Shown one piece after another: positions 1 to 12,352 of a stretch of 64,000 nucleotides of DNA. Made by a program: the position numbers and the translations under genes. The first letter of the stretch is position 1; each line of letters begins with the position of its first letter. Below the pieces are notes generated by a model. That model was not told where the DNA came from. It worked only from the letters and a program-made list of their open reading frames with translations, and did not search any database. Where the stretch lies: the NCBI GenBank assembly GCA_026413225.1, contig CM048591.1, positions 43,381,303-43,445,302 on the forward strand, in the 5' to 3' direction. Source of the DNA: Otis tarda (lineage: Eukaryota > Chordata > Aves > Otidiformes > Otididae).

Positions 1-3000
1 CCTTTTCTCCACTGGAGGATGTGACATCCTATGATAGCAGCTGCCTGTGAGGAACAGCCATAGAGGGGAGCTGCTGCAGACCCAACACGTGCGGCGTTTA
101 ATGGCAGTAATGCATTTTATGGCCATGTATCATACTGTTGGTCTTGTGTCCAGCTTCCTGCTGAGACCAGGCATGGTGGTGCATTCATGACAAAAAGGAT
201 GCTGGTGTCTGGTGTGATAAAAAAAAAACCCCAGCCTGTTCAGGGAATCTTGTGTGCTGCAGAATTGGACTTACATGAAGTGGGAGATGATACCAAGCTG
301 AACTAAATGGACCCAACCATCTGCTCTAGCTGGATGGACTAGAAGGTAGATTAATCTGCTGGGTGTAGAAGGGTCTCCTAGTGGGATGAAAAAAAGTTCC
401 TAGTAAAAGCTAGGAACTCCAGCATAATCTTTTGTAATATTCTTGGCTGGCACATCTAGATACTATCAGGTAGCTAGGATTTTCCTTCAGAAACTTTTCT
501 TGTTAAATACCTAGAGTTAAACCTATGAGACATTACTTTTTTCCTCTGAGATCTTTACTCTCTACAATCACAACAGACTTGTCTCTGACCTCTTGATGCT
601 GTGTAGGTGCATGTGTGTGTACGCATGCATGCATCCTGTGGGCATATCTTTACTAAAATACTTGCCATGAGAAAGGAAGGTGGTCCTTCCAACTAGAGGA
701 GGAAGAGGAGGAGGAAAGGTGAGTATATACGACATTCAGATTGGAATTTGCAGCATGTGGAGTTTGCATATGGGAAACATGAATTCTGCCGAAGATCTGT
801 GTGGATGTCAGCACATGCCTGCAAATTATTTATGCTAGTTTACAGGGACTAAATATTACTAAACTTTACCTATTTGGGTTTTTGCCTTTTTTCCTTTTAT
901 TTTTGTGAGTCTTCCCCCTTAATTTACCTTTTTCGAAAAGAACAAATGCAGAACATAGGTTTTTAATAAAGATGACAATACAGCCTTTTCTTAGGCACAG
1001 CATAGAGAATCCCAGGTGAAGAGGAATGACCGCCTTGGCAAGCATGGGCTGTGTTCTGGAAGATACCTGAAAGATCCAATGCGTGGCTCTTGCTTTCAGT
1101 ATCTCTGCAGATATTTTTCTGTGTTTAAAAGGACAAGACAATTTAAAAAAACCCCACTGATGAAGCAGGTTTATTTCATTTCTAGAACCTTCTGAGAGGC
1201 TAATAGGTAGAACTAAAATAGAAGAAGAATTCAGCTTTAGACGTATGTGAACTTTTTTTTTCCTGTGAACAATGTGACCTTTTTAGCTCCTGTTGATGTC
1301 AAGAGAAATTTTTGCACATGCAGGAGTTTGAATTTTATTAATAAAATGTATTCTAATTTTCTCCACTAATGAAGTGTTTTCATCCCATGTCTCTGGTTTG
1401 TTTGTTTGTTTAGTTTTTTTTTTTTTTTATTTAGAAACTAAGCAAACATGTTATCTTCTGTATGTGCAGGTGTTATTAATTACTTCATAGTATTATAGTA
1501 AGTGGCCTGTACAGTATGTGGTAAATGTCTTGGTAATAGGATGTCTTGCTACTGTGTGCTGTTAATAAATCTCTTGTTGGGAAGTTGGAAGAGGCCACTG
1601 TGGTTTCTTGATCATAAGACTTTGGTTTGTAGGTAATTGATGTGAAAATTAGCAAAGTTCTGTGGTACTTTATTATTGTTTATGTAGTGGAAATGTTTGT
1701 TAATATGCTGATTAAAGGCTGGTTGCAATAGGTGCCATCAGCTTTGTGATTTCTTTTCTTGAGATTTAAAGTCAGGTCTACTTATTGTCTAGAAGATCCC
1801 TTCCAGCTGCAATATTAAAAGTGTCAGTCAGTTGTTATGATGTTTGCAGAATTATTTTTCAACTGCATTTGAAGTGTATTTATGTATGATGAAAATGGTC
1901 AGATTCTTTTAAGTTTTAAATTCACACTTAATGACGATGTCAAAGGCTTTGAAGTTGCATCTGCCACAGTAATATCAGTAGAGCCTTCTGTGTAGAGGAG
2001 GGCTGGTGGTGTTTAGTTTTGCCATTTCCACAGCATTTGCTGGTTGTCTGTACAAGATGAACAGCATCACCACATAAGCCATCCTCTTTTTTTTTTGTTG
2101 TTGTTGTTGTTTCCACCTGGTAAGTAGCATTAGAAAATGAAGAAAGAGAATTAAGTAAGTAAACACTTTGTTCTTATTACTAGTTCTGTAAGCTCTGTCA
2201 GCAATTGCTGCTGGTGTATTATGTCCTTGGCAGGCATGTCCTATGCCTGGGGTAGGGTCATTCAGAAGTCCATCAGTCTGCAGATCACCTGGAACTCAGT
2301 GTGTGCCAAGGAGGCAAGACCGTGTCTTTGGGACTGATTATTAAGGTGCTGGTTGCTCCCTCTGGTAGACATTCAGTTACTCGGCTGCTGTCATTGAACT
2401 CACTGATGCCAAAAGGAGTCTTTTTCCTGTGGTATTTTTGGGAGAGTCCTGTCTTGTACAGCTGTCTTTGCAGTCCGGTGTGGACTTTTTGTTGCTCTGG
2501 ACCTCAGTCTGGTAATGGTATTGTGCCTTAGCTGGCCAGTTTAGTTAATCAAATTGTTTTGTATATGCTGGTGTGGTGCTTGATCTGGCTTTCGGTTTTG
2601 CTTACTGTTCCAGCTTTGTATGCTTATTTATCATATATTATTTCTGCAGATGTTTTCTTTCTTGTCACTGGTTATGCATGTTAGCTGAAGTCTGCTGAAC
2701 AAAGCAGCAAATTAGTCTCATGTACTAATTTGTTGTACATATAACAAACGTATGTTCAAACTGGCTGTTTGTTTACATATGCAGCGAGCCAGCGGAAATG
2801 TCTAATCTGAGAACTATGGGATTTTATGAATGCTAAAATTTTTTGTCTGTCTCTTCTCTTGTGAATGAAATACTGTGGTGTTGCTCTTAGTCCTGCTTCT
2901 TGTGTATGACGGACAAAATTTTAAAAGTCTCTGTAATGTGGAATTACAGTCTAAAGAGATTAGTTGCTCATTTCTTGCTCGATTGAGAAAGCTACGAATT

Positions 3001-6000
3001 TTTACAGGCAATTGTTTGGATGACTACAAATGGACTGGACTGGATCCCTCTTAATTTCAGCTTCTTTCAGCTGATAGATTTTTGTCATAGAGGTAAATAA
3101 ATAAGTGGTAATTTCAAACTGGAGGCAGGTGGTTATACATTCTAGGGTGGGGAAAATGGCAAACTGAAGGATTGATGCGTTTATTTCTTTGAATTTACAG
3201 AAAAGATTTGTCGTATTAGTGAGTCAATAAAATAAGCATTAGATCTCTGGCAATCACGGTACAATGCAGTCTAAAACCACAAGCAAAGGCATTATCCAGT
3301 GGGTGTTGACATTTTTTTCCATTATCAGCCAGACTTTACAGATAAGATTGTCAGAGGGAGAACATTACAGGCAGAATGAAGTGAGTTTAAAAAAAGCCTT
3401 AAATATTCTCCATGTTTACCTTTCAGAATATTCATGGGCGCTCTAGCCTTGTTGTTTATTTTGGCTCAAGAACTAGATGTTATGCATGATGTATGGTGGC
3501 AAACTGTTCTTATTTTCTCTGTCAGAGTTTTAATTCTTATCGGTGATCATGGGCTGCATGAAAAATGTTTTTTATGAGAGTTGTGACAGTAATGGGGTTT
3601 CACTGTTGCTCCGAAGTTGAGTTAGAATTTTCTGAACTTAATTAAAACAATTTTAATTACTCCAGCTTTTAAGTGAAAATAAACAATAATTTATGGATGT
3701 TTGAAAAGGCAACAGGAATCTCATTTTCAAATACATGTACATAACTTCCTTGTAATCATGCAGACTTTTATCTGTTCATGAAGCAACCTGTAACTGTCAT
3801 GCAGATGTCTAGACATATGTAGATCAGAGCTTGTGAATTATGATAGTTGAGTGTATATGAATGTCTCATTTTTTTTTTTTTTAAAAAGCAGATTTTTGGT
3901 TTACAATTCTGATTCAATTTCTGCTTTAACTTGAATGAAGCAGGTTTATAATACAAAGCAGGTTAGAAATAGAAAGAAGTAAGGCACTATCTAAGGGAAA
4001 GAAATGTGTCCTGATCCCTTAACTATTGTTTCTGAACTCAGTGCATTGTGCAAGTTTGCAGAGGTATTCTCTGGACGCATCTGCGTGAGTGTGGAGTACC
4101 AGTCTAGTGAGGGAAAACGGCTGTTGGACTCTTGGCTGGCAGTATTTTCACTTTGCTCTTACAATGTAACCAGGTGACGACTAGATAACTGTATTCTGAA
4201 GTCTAAAGAAAGTACTTTTTTCACTTTAAAAGTGGAGACATTTCATGAAGGCATTCCTTCAGCCATATACTTGGTATATGGTATACTTAGTACAAAGAGT
4301 GAAACCCATCATTTTACTCGTTACGAAAATGTTCCTGCTTCAGGATCACATTTATCACACTGCAATATTTGACAGGTTGGCATTATTTTCAGTTATTTCC
4401 TGGGCACACATGAAATTCCCCAAATAAAGACCTAGGAATTACAACTGCATGACATGCACTTAGTGAGTAAGAAGCCATTTTTTAGAGGTTTGCATAAGCT
4501 AGTTCGGGCCTCATTAACTTGCATTACAAAGGCTATTTAGCTCTCGGTTTGTCTGTTAAGCTTGTGCCTGTTGTATTCATCCAACCGCACTGAGTGTATT
4601 CGGTTTTCTTTTGAAAGTTGTTGTGGATAAAATGAAGTTTAAATACCAGTTAAGAACAATTTTGCCAGATGTAATTTAATTTCCTTAACCATTCAGGGAA
4701 TTTAAGAGAAACATGACTGGGTACCTTCAAGAGACTGCTAGCAAGGGAAGTGTTGATAAGGTTGATAGCCTGTATGGAAACATACAGTCTGAAAATTCTT
4801 GCAGACAAACTGTTGATATTAATACTGCTGATGAAGTCAATCAAATGATTCAGGTGCTGCAAGATCCTTTCCTATTCAGCAGCTTCCTATTAGAACCCAG
4901 GTCAGGCCTAGGGACCTTAGAAGAAAGGTCCTGGGCAGAAGGTAAGGAGCTGCTGTAAACCTTGGAAACAGAAGCCCTTCATCTGGTTTGAAATGTCAGC
5001 AGCAACCTTCAAAGCTTCTGTACAAGTTGACTGCAGAAGACAGCTCGCTGTCTAAGTGAGTTTGTTTTGGTGCACGGCTGTTGGTGGTTTTTGCCTTCAT
5101 GGCATTCGTGATGGCATTTGAAGCTGTGGATGGGATGACAGTTCTGCGGAGGTTGCATTTGTTGCTGTAATCATGAAGATGAGTTAGCAAGTTTTGTAGT
5201 CTTTGCTGCAGCACACACTGGCTCTACTTACAAAAGTTTGCTTCTAGTGATAATTTCAGTTAAGCAGGGAGTAATGAGGTGTTTAAAGGCAAAGTAAGAG
5301 TGTATTGGCTCTGGAAAAGCATATTTTAAAGACTCATCATCTTCCGGTAGAGGCTCTACTTATTTGATTATTTTCAGTAAAGGTTCCCAGCTGAATGTGT
5401 CATGATTGGAGGCAGATTTCTTTTAGTATTTTAAATATTTGGGTGGTTCAGTGAGCTGCCACATCACTCATTCTGCTTCCCAACAGAAAGCTGTTCCTCC
5501 ATAGACTTAAGGCAGTGGGTGTTGTGAGTGTCAGATCTGGTGTAGTAAGAAAACAAGAGTTGGACTTCTAAGAAGGTATGCTGAAGCAGCAAGCACATCT
5601 AGCAAGAAGATGTCCAAAATGAGCTTGTTCAGTGTGCATATGCCTTCCAGCTACTTATTAGGAAATGCTGAAGGCATGGGAAAGTCCTAAACTTTGCTCT
5701 GAATGACTCTTCTCAGGGCTTTGGCAAGAAGCCTCTATGGTTGGACACCATCTCTCCCAATGGTAGGAATTTGTGCTTTTCCTTTCAGGAGGGTATCACA
5801 AGAACTACCTTTTTTTTTTTTTTTACTTTTTTTTTTTTTTTAGATTGAAAAAACCAATAGTGACTATGTGAGGAGATTTTGTCATCCTTCTTTGGATTCA
5901 GGTTCAGTTCAGGAATCCAACCTACAACTTTAGGCTGGACAACTTTTAATGTCCTCACTACCAAACTGTAGAGTGTTTGAGACTATTCTAACTTAATCCT

Positions 6001-8366
6001 GTCAGATCTGTGCAAAATACCATGGTCATTGTGGAAAACGCCCATCAAGATTTGCTGTGCCACATAGTGAGCATGTCTCTATTCAGTGGTTATTCAGTGC
6101 TTTATTCAGTGGCTATGTATTCTCCTAAAGAGTTGAAGAGGTTTTGATCTGGGACAGTTTCTTTAATTTACATTAACACTCAGTAGGCAGAGTGTGGAAA
6201 TATGCTGGGGAAAAGGATCATAATCTAGAATTCCTTTTCCTCTTTCCGCCTTACACCTTTCAGATTAGTGCCTTTACTTTTCATTTTAATCCAAGGGAAA
6301 TTTTGAGGTTTTTTGTGCATGATGGCAAAGTTGCCATGGAGAAATGGAGAGTAGTGCCTGGTGGTTCGAGCAGTGAAATGAGAGGTTGCGGGCTCCTCTT
6401 CCCTGTAGCAGGAGAGGAAAGTGACCTTTGGGATCCAGAAAAAAAAGATATATGAGAGATGATAATTTTAAAAAATGTTTCTCATTTCTGCTAATTCTGT
6501 GTTTTATTTGCCTAACATATTTTATTTTCATTGTATTAGGTTGTGGTTGTCATCTTGGAATAAGTTCTATGAAATTTCTGCAATTATCTCTACGTATTGA
6601 GCATTTTGATTTTGTGGTTGTGATAGAAATGGAAATTCATGTTTTGCTTGTAGACTTTTGGGATATCCTGTTTGTAGTGCTCTAAAGATGAAACCAGGCT
6701 GATTTTTAGACCTGTCATTCTGCAGACTTCAGTGGAAACACACCCACTTAGCCCATGGATGAAATTTGGCTCAGAGCTTGTTGGCTGCACAGTGGCTAAG
6801 TGAAACGCAGGAGGTGTGTCACATATCCAACAGCTCCTAGCTTTATAGCTAGAATTACTAGAAAGTTTTTTGCTTAGTTTTTTAAACCCATAAAAGCCCG
6901 TAGGAAAAGACTGTTGGAATTTGTAAACATTACTATATTTTCTAATAAAGTGGAATTTTAATAGACTGGTGTAAGAAAACTCAATTTTTCTTACATATTA
7001 CATTGATGCAACCTGTTTGGAGCCAGTAAGACCTCTGAAATTTGCAGATCTATTTGCACAGTTCTTAACAAATTGCATTGTCAACCATCCCATTTCCAGG
7101 CTCCAGACAGTACAGGTAGTGGGTGTTACCAAGCTGTACTGCAGTGCTGTAATTAGTTGTATGTTTTCTCCCTAGAAAGAAAAGGGAAAACCAGGGAAGG
7201 CAAGAACCTTGGACTGTACTGAAACCTTATGTGAGGCAAGCAGACTGGATTTGGGCCACTGTGTCTTACTAATTACTGGGGATATTTTATACATCGCTGG
7301 TTCTGGTAGTCTGCCTTTAAATGGTTCAGTTTGATAGATGGTTGCTGGCTCAGTAGTAATTTAATCATTTGGGACCGATATATTTATTAAAAAGCTGATT
7401 AAGGATTCCAGGTAAGGATTAAAATGTCCTTATTAAAATTCAGATGCAGCTGACTAGTTTTGAGAAAAAAAAATTGCCAAATTTTTCTTGGTAACTGCTT
7501 GTTCTTATCACGGAACAGTTTGACCTGCAAAAAGGTGCCAAGCAAAAAAGAGATGTCACAGGCCATACTGAAAACCATTTAGTGATACTGCATCATGGCT
7601 AGACTCCTGGGAGTTTGTCGATAGGCTGATGAAAATCAGGGACTTAGCGTGCAAAGGGTGGCATAAATTAATGCAATATTAGATTTATGGTATTCTCTCA
7701 GGTGCTCATTTCTTCATCATATCATTTCTTAGGCATTAGTGAGGCTAATTGGCCATATTGACAGCATTTTTTGGTGAAGGTTTTTGAGCAGCTGAACAAA
7801 TCCCAGAACTGAACAGTTGAAAGTTGAAGCTGAAAGAGTAAACAATAATAGTTTTATAAAAATTTTTGTAACTGTGAAGATAGTTAACTAGTGAAACAAC
7901 ATCTTGGATGTAATGGTGGATTATTTTATCCTTGCTTAAGACCTTCTAAAAGTTGCTGTAGTGGCTTGGTGCTGAGAGTCGAGTTACAGACTACAGATTT
8001 TGTGTTAGCACATCGTTATTTCTTACTTAGGTCGTCATCTTCCTTTGACATATAGTGACACTCTGGCTCTACCAAGGCCCGTGTAAGTTTTCTGGAGAAA
8101 GTAGTAAGTAGTAGCATGAAGACTTTGAAAGCCCTCTAGAATTTAGGCACATTCTTTTTATTAATTTCCATTGACAGTTGCATAGCCAAATGCTGTAGTA
8201 ACCTTTGAAAATTTCATCCAAAGCATTTGGTTTTGTCATTGCTGAAGTCTCAGCTGTGCACTGGGAAGATATGAGTCATTCCCTAGTGATGCTTGACGGT
8301 TCCACTGTCTGATGCCCTCAGGCTACCAGTTTGCACTAATGATAGTCTGTGAAGGTAAACAGCGCT

Positions 8367-8387
8367 CCCCCCTCCCCGCTCCCCCCC
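8367..8387 (-). other. Potential G-quadruplex motif (minus strand)
   Basis: Three C runs on the plus strand (6, 4 and 7 bases, at 8367-8372, 8374-8377 and 8381-8387) are separated by one and three bases. The minus strand therefore has three long G runs, and the 7-run can supply two G-triplets, so a four-tract quadruplex is possible. It sits in an otherwise AT-rich intron with no nearby exon. Confidence 0.5.
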
Positions 8388-9249
8388 GTTTCTTAAAGGA
8401 GGGGTTGCTCCTTCTAAAGCATGAGATGATACTTGGAGAGGCTCAGCTGACATAAATGAATTCCTCCTGCTTGTCTCTGTTGTGTGCACTTGTGCTGGGG
8501 CGAGGGAAGTGACTGCTTACTCTAATCCAGAGCTGCCTATTCCCGGGAATAAAGCGTTATCGATTTGAATATGAGAAGCAATATTCTGCATGTGGTGAAA
8601 TAACATCGCTTTTATACACCCATACGTAATGAATCATATGGATTTTAGTGTACGCTTTCATTTATTGAACTGCATTACTCTCTACATTACAGTTTAAAAC
8701 TCTCAGTAGCAGGTCCTGTCCTCCCGTTTTTGTAGAGATTGAAAAGCTTTGGACAGATTATTGAGAAGGAAGGGGACTTGAGAAAACAAAATAAAACAGA
8801 GTAGTCTTAAGGTAATTCAGAAACTCTCTTTTCTCTGTCCTGTCAGAACAGGAGAGCACTCAATGATTTGAGTGTCACAGACAAATTTCAAAACTGGTAA
8901 AAGGGGATGGCACTGGGATACGGCCTGGACAGTATGCCTGTGAAAATCATTGTTGCAGAATATAAGGCCAAGAATATACCTAATGTAAAAAATAAGTCAG
9001 ATACTAGCAGGGTTTTGTTGATATCCAGAATTATAATAATTAATGCGATCAAAGTTTGAAAGAGGTATTGTGTTTCAGTCTTTGGGGCACAGGGTAATCT
9101 CTGTCTGACAGAGATCAAGATGAAACTTGTAGAAAGATGATGTCATGTCTACCTTACGTGGGCTCTTATGCTACAGTCTAAATTTACTATGCTGGCAGTA
9201 TACAAAAGTTTTTGAACCTGTTGTCAGATTGCTTGTATCAATTACTATA

Positions 9250-9362
9250 TACAAAGTCCTTTGAAGTGTACATCCATACCAACAGAAGTGATAGTAATCT
9301 AAACCACTGTATTTAACCAAATTAAGTCAGGAGTAAATACAGTGTGGATGGATATCTTTGTA
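9250..9362. repeat. Imperfect palindrome, possible MITE relic
   Basis: The outer ends are inverted: TACAAAG at 9250-9256 against CTTTGTA at 9356-9362. CATCCA at 9271-9276 faces TGGATG at 9345-9350. The inner part is a perfect 11-bp inverted repeat, CACTGTATTTA (9305-9315) and TAAATACAGTG (9334-9344), around an 18-nt loop. Nested inverted arms over about 113 bp are typical of a decayed non-autonomous DNA transposon, but no family was recognised and no target-site duplication was established. Confidence 0.45.
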
Positions 9363-12215
9363 ATTGTGTAGGTGTCAAAATGCTACTGACTCGTATAAAT
9401 GGTCTCACGCTGCACTGAGAATGCACACTGAGCATATGCATCTGTTAGGGTGCATTGTGGTTTTTAAAATACATTTATTTTTCAGTTTTTCATATTTCAG
9501 AAAAATACAGTTGTTTTTCCCTACGGATTTTACTTCTTAGCTTTATGGCTTTATTTGTAAGTCCAATGTGTCATGTTTTCTAGATGCACTGGTTTTACGC
9601 TACTGTCTGCTTTTTCCAAACAGAGCCACTTCTCATCTAGTGTGTTCTGCTGTGGAGAGGTCTGGGTGCCGCTGGAAATAAAAGCCGAAATCACCTTGCA
9701 GTTAAAGTTCACTAACTAAAGATATCGAATCAGAAAAAATTAATCTCAAGGCAATTCTTCTATGTGTTTCCCACCCACTCTTGTAACTGTGAAGTGGAGT
9801 AAAAAAACTACACACAATAATATGATTATTCTGTTATGTTCTATTTATACTTTTTTTTTGCTGTAATGTTTTCTGCCGAGTCTTGCAACTGGTTTTTAGT
9901 GTAACTTTAGGACTCTACAGAATAATAAGCACTGTTATTTTATATCCTTCTGACAGGATACAATAATGATGTATCTGTTTCCCTCAGAGCTACAACACCA
10001 ATGTGACATGTGCAGACTTTTGCAAATTAAACAGCACTAGATCTGAGTGGGAACCAGAACCGGTACCAGAGCAATTAAACTTCAATTGCCTATCCTGTAA
10101 CTAAACACACTGGAAGAAGCTGTCTCAGAACTTAACAGCTATTAAATGAGGGCTCTAAGAGACCAGAGTTGTTTTTATTTTTGCTTGCATGAGAGGTTTC
10201 ATGTGAAATAATGTATTAGTAGGAGCTGTGCAGGCTTGCACCGTGAAACACTAATCTGTCACGTAGACCTTGTCCCAAGTGCTAGGGCCAGGAAGAAGTG
10301 GGGAGCTTTAATCTTTTCACGTGTTCAGGTCTGGCAAGAATAGTTGGAACGGTTTTCAGAGGTGGTGTGGAAGTGTAACTTTATAAAGCAAATGATCTCA
10401 TTACTTTTCTCCTTGTTCCCTAACCAGCATAATTAATATCTAAATGTTCCCTAAGATTAGTTTTATTTCCTGCCCAGCTAGTTGACAGACACTGCTGAGA
10501 TTTGAATTCACAGCAGGCAAGAGCAGATGGCTACCTTCGCTAACAGATTACTGCATCAAAGCGTACAAACTGTCCAGCTCTGTCTCAATAAACTTCAACG
10601 TATGATTTATAAAGTGAACATAATAGAAGAAATCCATGATGCCTCTAACGGGAATCATATTACAGCACTACTTAAAGCACTGGGAGAATTGCCTAAGCAG
10701 TTATTGTATACTTCTGCTGATCTTCAGATCTTATTAGGCAGGAAAGCATTGCTTGGAAAATTATTTCTCTTCTCTTTGGTGTTACTTCCTCTCATGTAAT
10801 TTTAATTGAACTAATTAAACTTAAATGGAGATTTCCAATACCTATAGTTTCTGTTGAGGTTCTAGCGAACATATATTAATGTGTTCACACTGATTTCATG
10901 GTTAATTGTTTGTGTAGGACTTTTTACATAAGCAAAAAGTCTCTGCTAAACTTCCATACCTGCAAGTCCATGATGAAGCTTCTGTACTCTTAACTAAAAA
11001 AAAACAAAACAAAAAGACCTGGTATTTCAGAAAAAGTAATTGCAAGGTCATGCATACATATCCACCATAGCAGACAAGCTTGATTATTTGAGAAGAGAAA
11101 TTGCAAGTAAAACTTGCCTGGAACAGTTGATGAGAAATGCCTCATAAAGGAGGCCAAGGCTTTTTACAGAGTGTAGCAGCTCCAAATGATGGCACAGTAT
11201 CTTTTAAGAAAGATACGATATTTTTAGCATGTTGTATAATTATTTGCTGTGTAAATACATATGAAATGTGAGGTCCTCTTTGCCTGAAGTCTATTGATAT
11301 TGCTGCCATTATTTTTGAAGAGACTCAGTCTATAATTCTTTGAATTTTTGTAAGCATTCAGCGTACATTTACTCTTCAGGAAGCTCCCATTGCTTTGGGT
11401 GCTAAAGAATGAGATACAAAGTGTTTTATAGCACTGAGAAATGGAAGGGGAGTCTGATTCTTGCAAAATCTGGGGTTGTTTCCTAGTGAGTGGTACCATC
11501 TCACTGCTTTTCTGCTTTTCTGCTTTCCTGAAGGCAATAGTGAAATCTGCTGAGGTGCCTTGGATAGCAGCTCCGTGCGACTGCTAATCCTCTCTCCTAT
11601 CCGTGCTCTCTTTTGGTTTGATCTGTTCAGTGCTCTGCTTCCCTCACGTTGTGCTTGAGATCTGGGTTTTGCCTTGCTCTCTGTGAGCTGTGTCTCTGTG
11701 TGAGAGGCAGGGCTGCCATCTCTTGTGTGATACTGAGAGGTAACAGGATTTTCCTGTTAGTGTTGTGGAGAACAATGGGAATATTACAATGTCAGTTCAT
11801 GGGAAATAGAGGTGTCTTTGGAGCTGCTACAAAGAGACAGATTAAATTTCCTATTTTAAAAATAAGGGAAGGGATTTTTTTTCATTTTGAAGTTAAAAAC
11901 TGAAGTTAGGATAACTTCTGTTTGTGCACCTGAAACATTTCTCTGTGTAATTAGCTTAATGTATTTCCACATTTTTTCTTAGGTTGTGAAGTGGAGGAGG
12001 TGCAGAAAAATGTTACATAGCAGCTTAAAGATTGTAGTTTTATATTTTCAAAGATGCTGTTTGTACTCCCTGACTGAATAGTCACTGACCACAGTGAATA
12101 CCTGATTTAGCGGTGTTTTTGCTTCTGTTTATACAGCATGCATAGAATTGAGCAGAATTGTTTCTGTCAAATACAAATGCATGTGGGGTTTTTTTTTTTG
12201 TTGTTTCTATCATAG

Positions 12216-12352
12216 ACTTGCCCTCAGCAAACTTAAGCAATTACAACATCACCGTGGTGGAAGGGAAGAGCATCACATTGTACTGCGATACTACTGGCGG
12301 GCCACCCCCTAATGTTTCCTGGGTGCTCACTAATCTTGTTTCAAACCATGAG
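12216..12352 (+). CDS. NTRK2: NTRK2 exon: first half of Ig-C2 domain 1
   Basis: This 137-nt exon encodes the N-terminal half of the first Ig-like C2 domain (TrkB domain 4), in the extracellular part of the receptor. It starts in phase 1 (two bases of a split codon), reads LPSANL, and ends in phase 0 after ...NLVSNHE. Visible features are EGKSITLYC, with the first conserved Ig cysteine, GGPPPNVSW with the core tryptophan, and two N-glycosylation sequons (NIT, NVS). The LPSANL start and EGKSITL strand are characteristic of TrkB rather than TrkC. The acceptor is T-rich ...CATAG and the donor is GAG|GTAAGT, close to consensus. The next exon at 15493 continues the domain in frame. Confidence 0.96.

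Larger units (their letters stand above)
1..12215 (+). other. NTRK2: NTRK2 intron upstream of the first Ig-C2 exon
   Basis: No exon could be recognised here. I looked for the leucine-rich-repeat and LRR C-terminal cysteine motifs that should precede the Ig domains in TrkB and did not see them, so those exons are probably 5' of the window. The stretch is AT-rich with scattered T tracts (for example around 5811-5841 and 2090-2111, the latter with TTG repeats). It also has a C-rich G4-type motif at 8367-8387 and an imperfect palindrome at 9250-9362. ORFs of 60-90 codons in this part look like chance. The intron ends in a T-rich tract and TATCATAG acceptor at 12215. Confidence 0.7.

Noticed and set aside
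4713-4958. 81-codon ORF beginning MTGYLQET
   Set aside because: No homology or motif recognised; the length is within chance expectation.
10527-10799. 90-codon plus-strand ORF beginning MATFANRLLHQ
   Set aside because: It looks protein-like in composition but has no recognised domain, no splice-site support and a poor start context (C at -3), so it is not reported as a gene.
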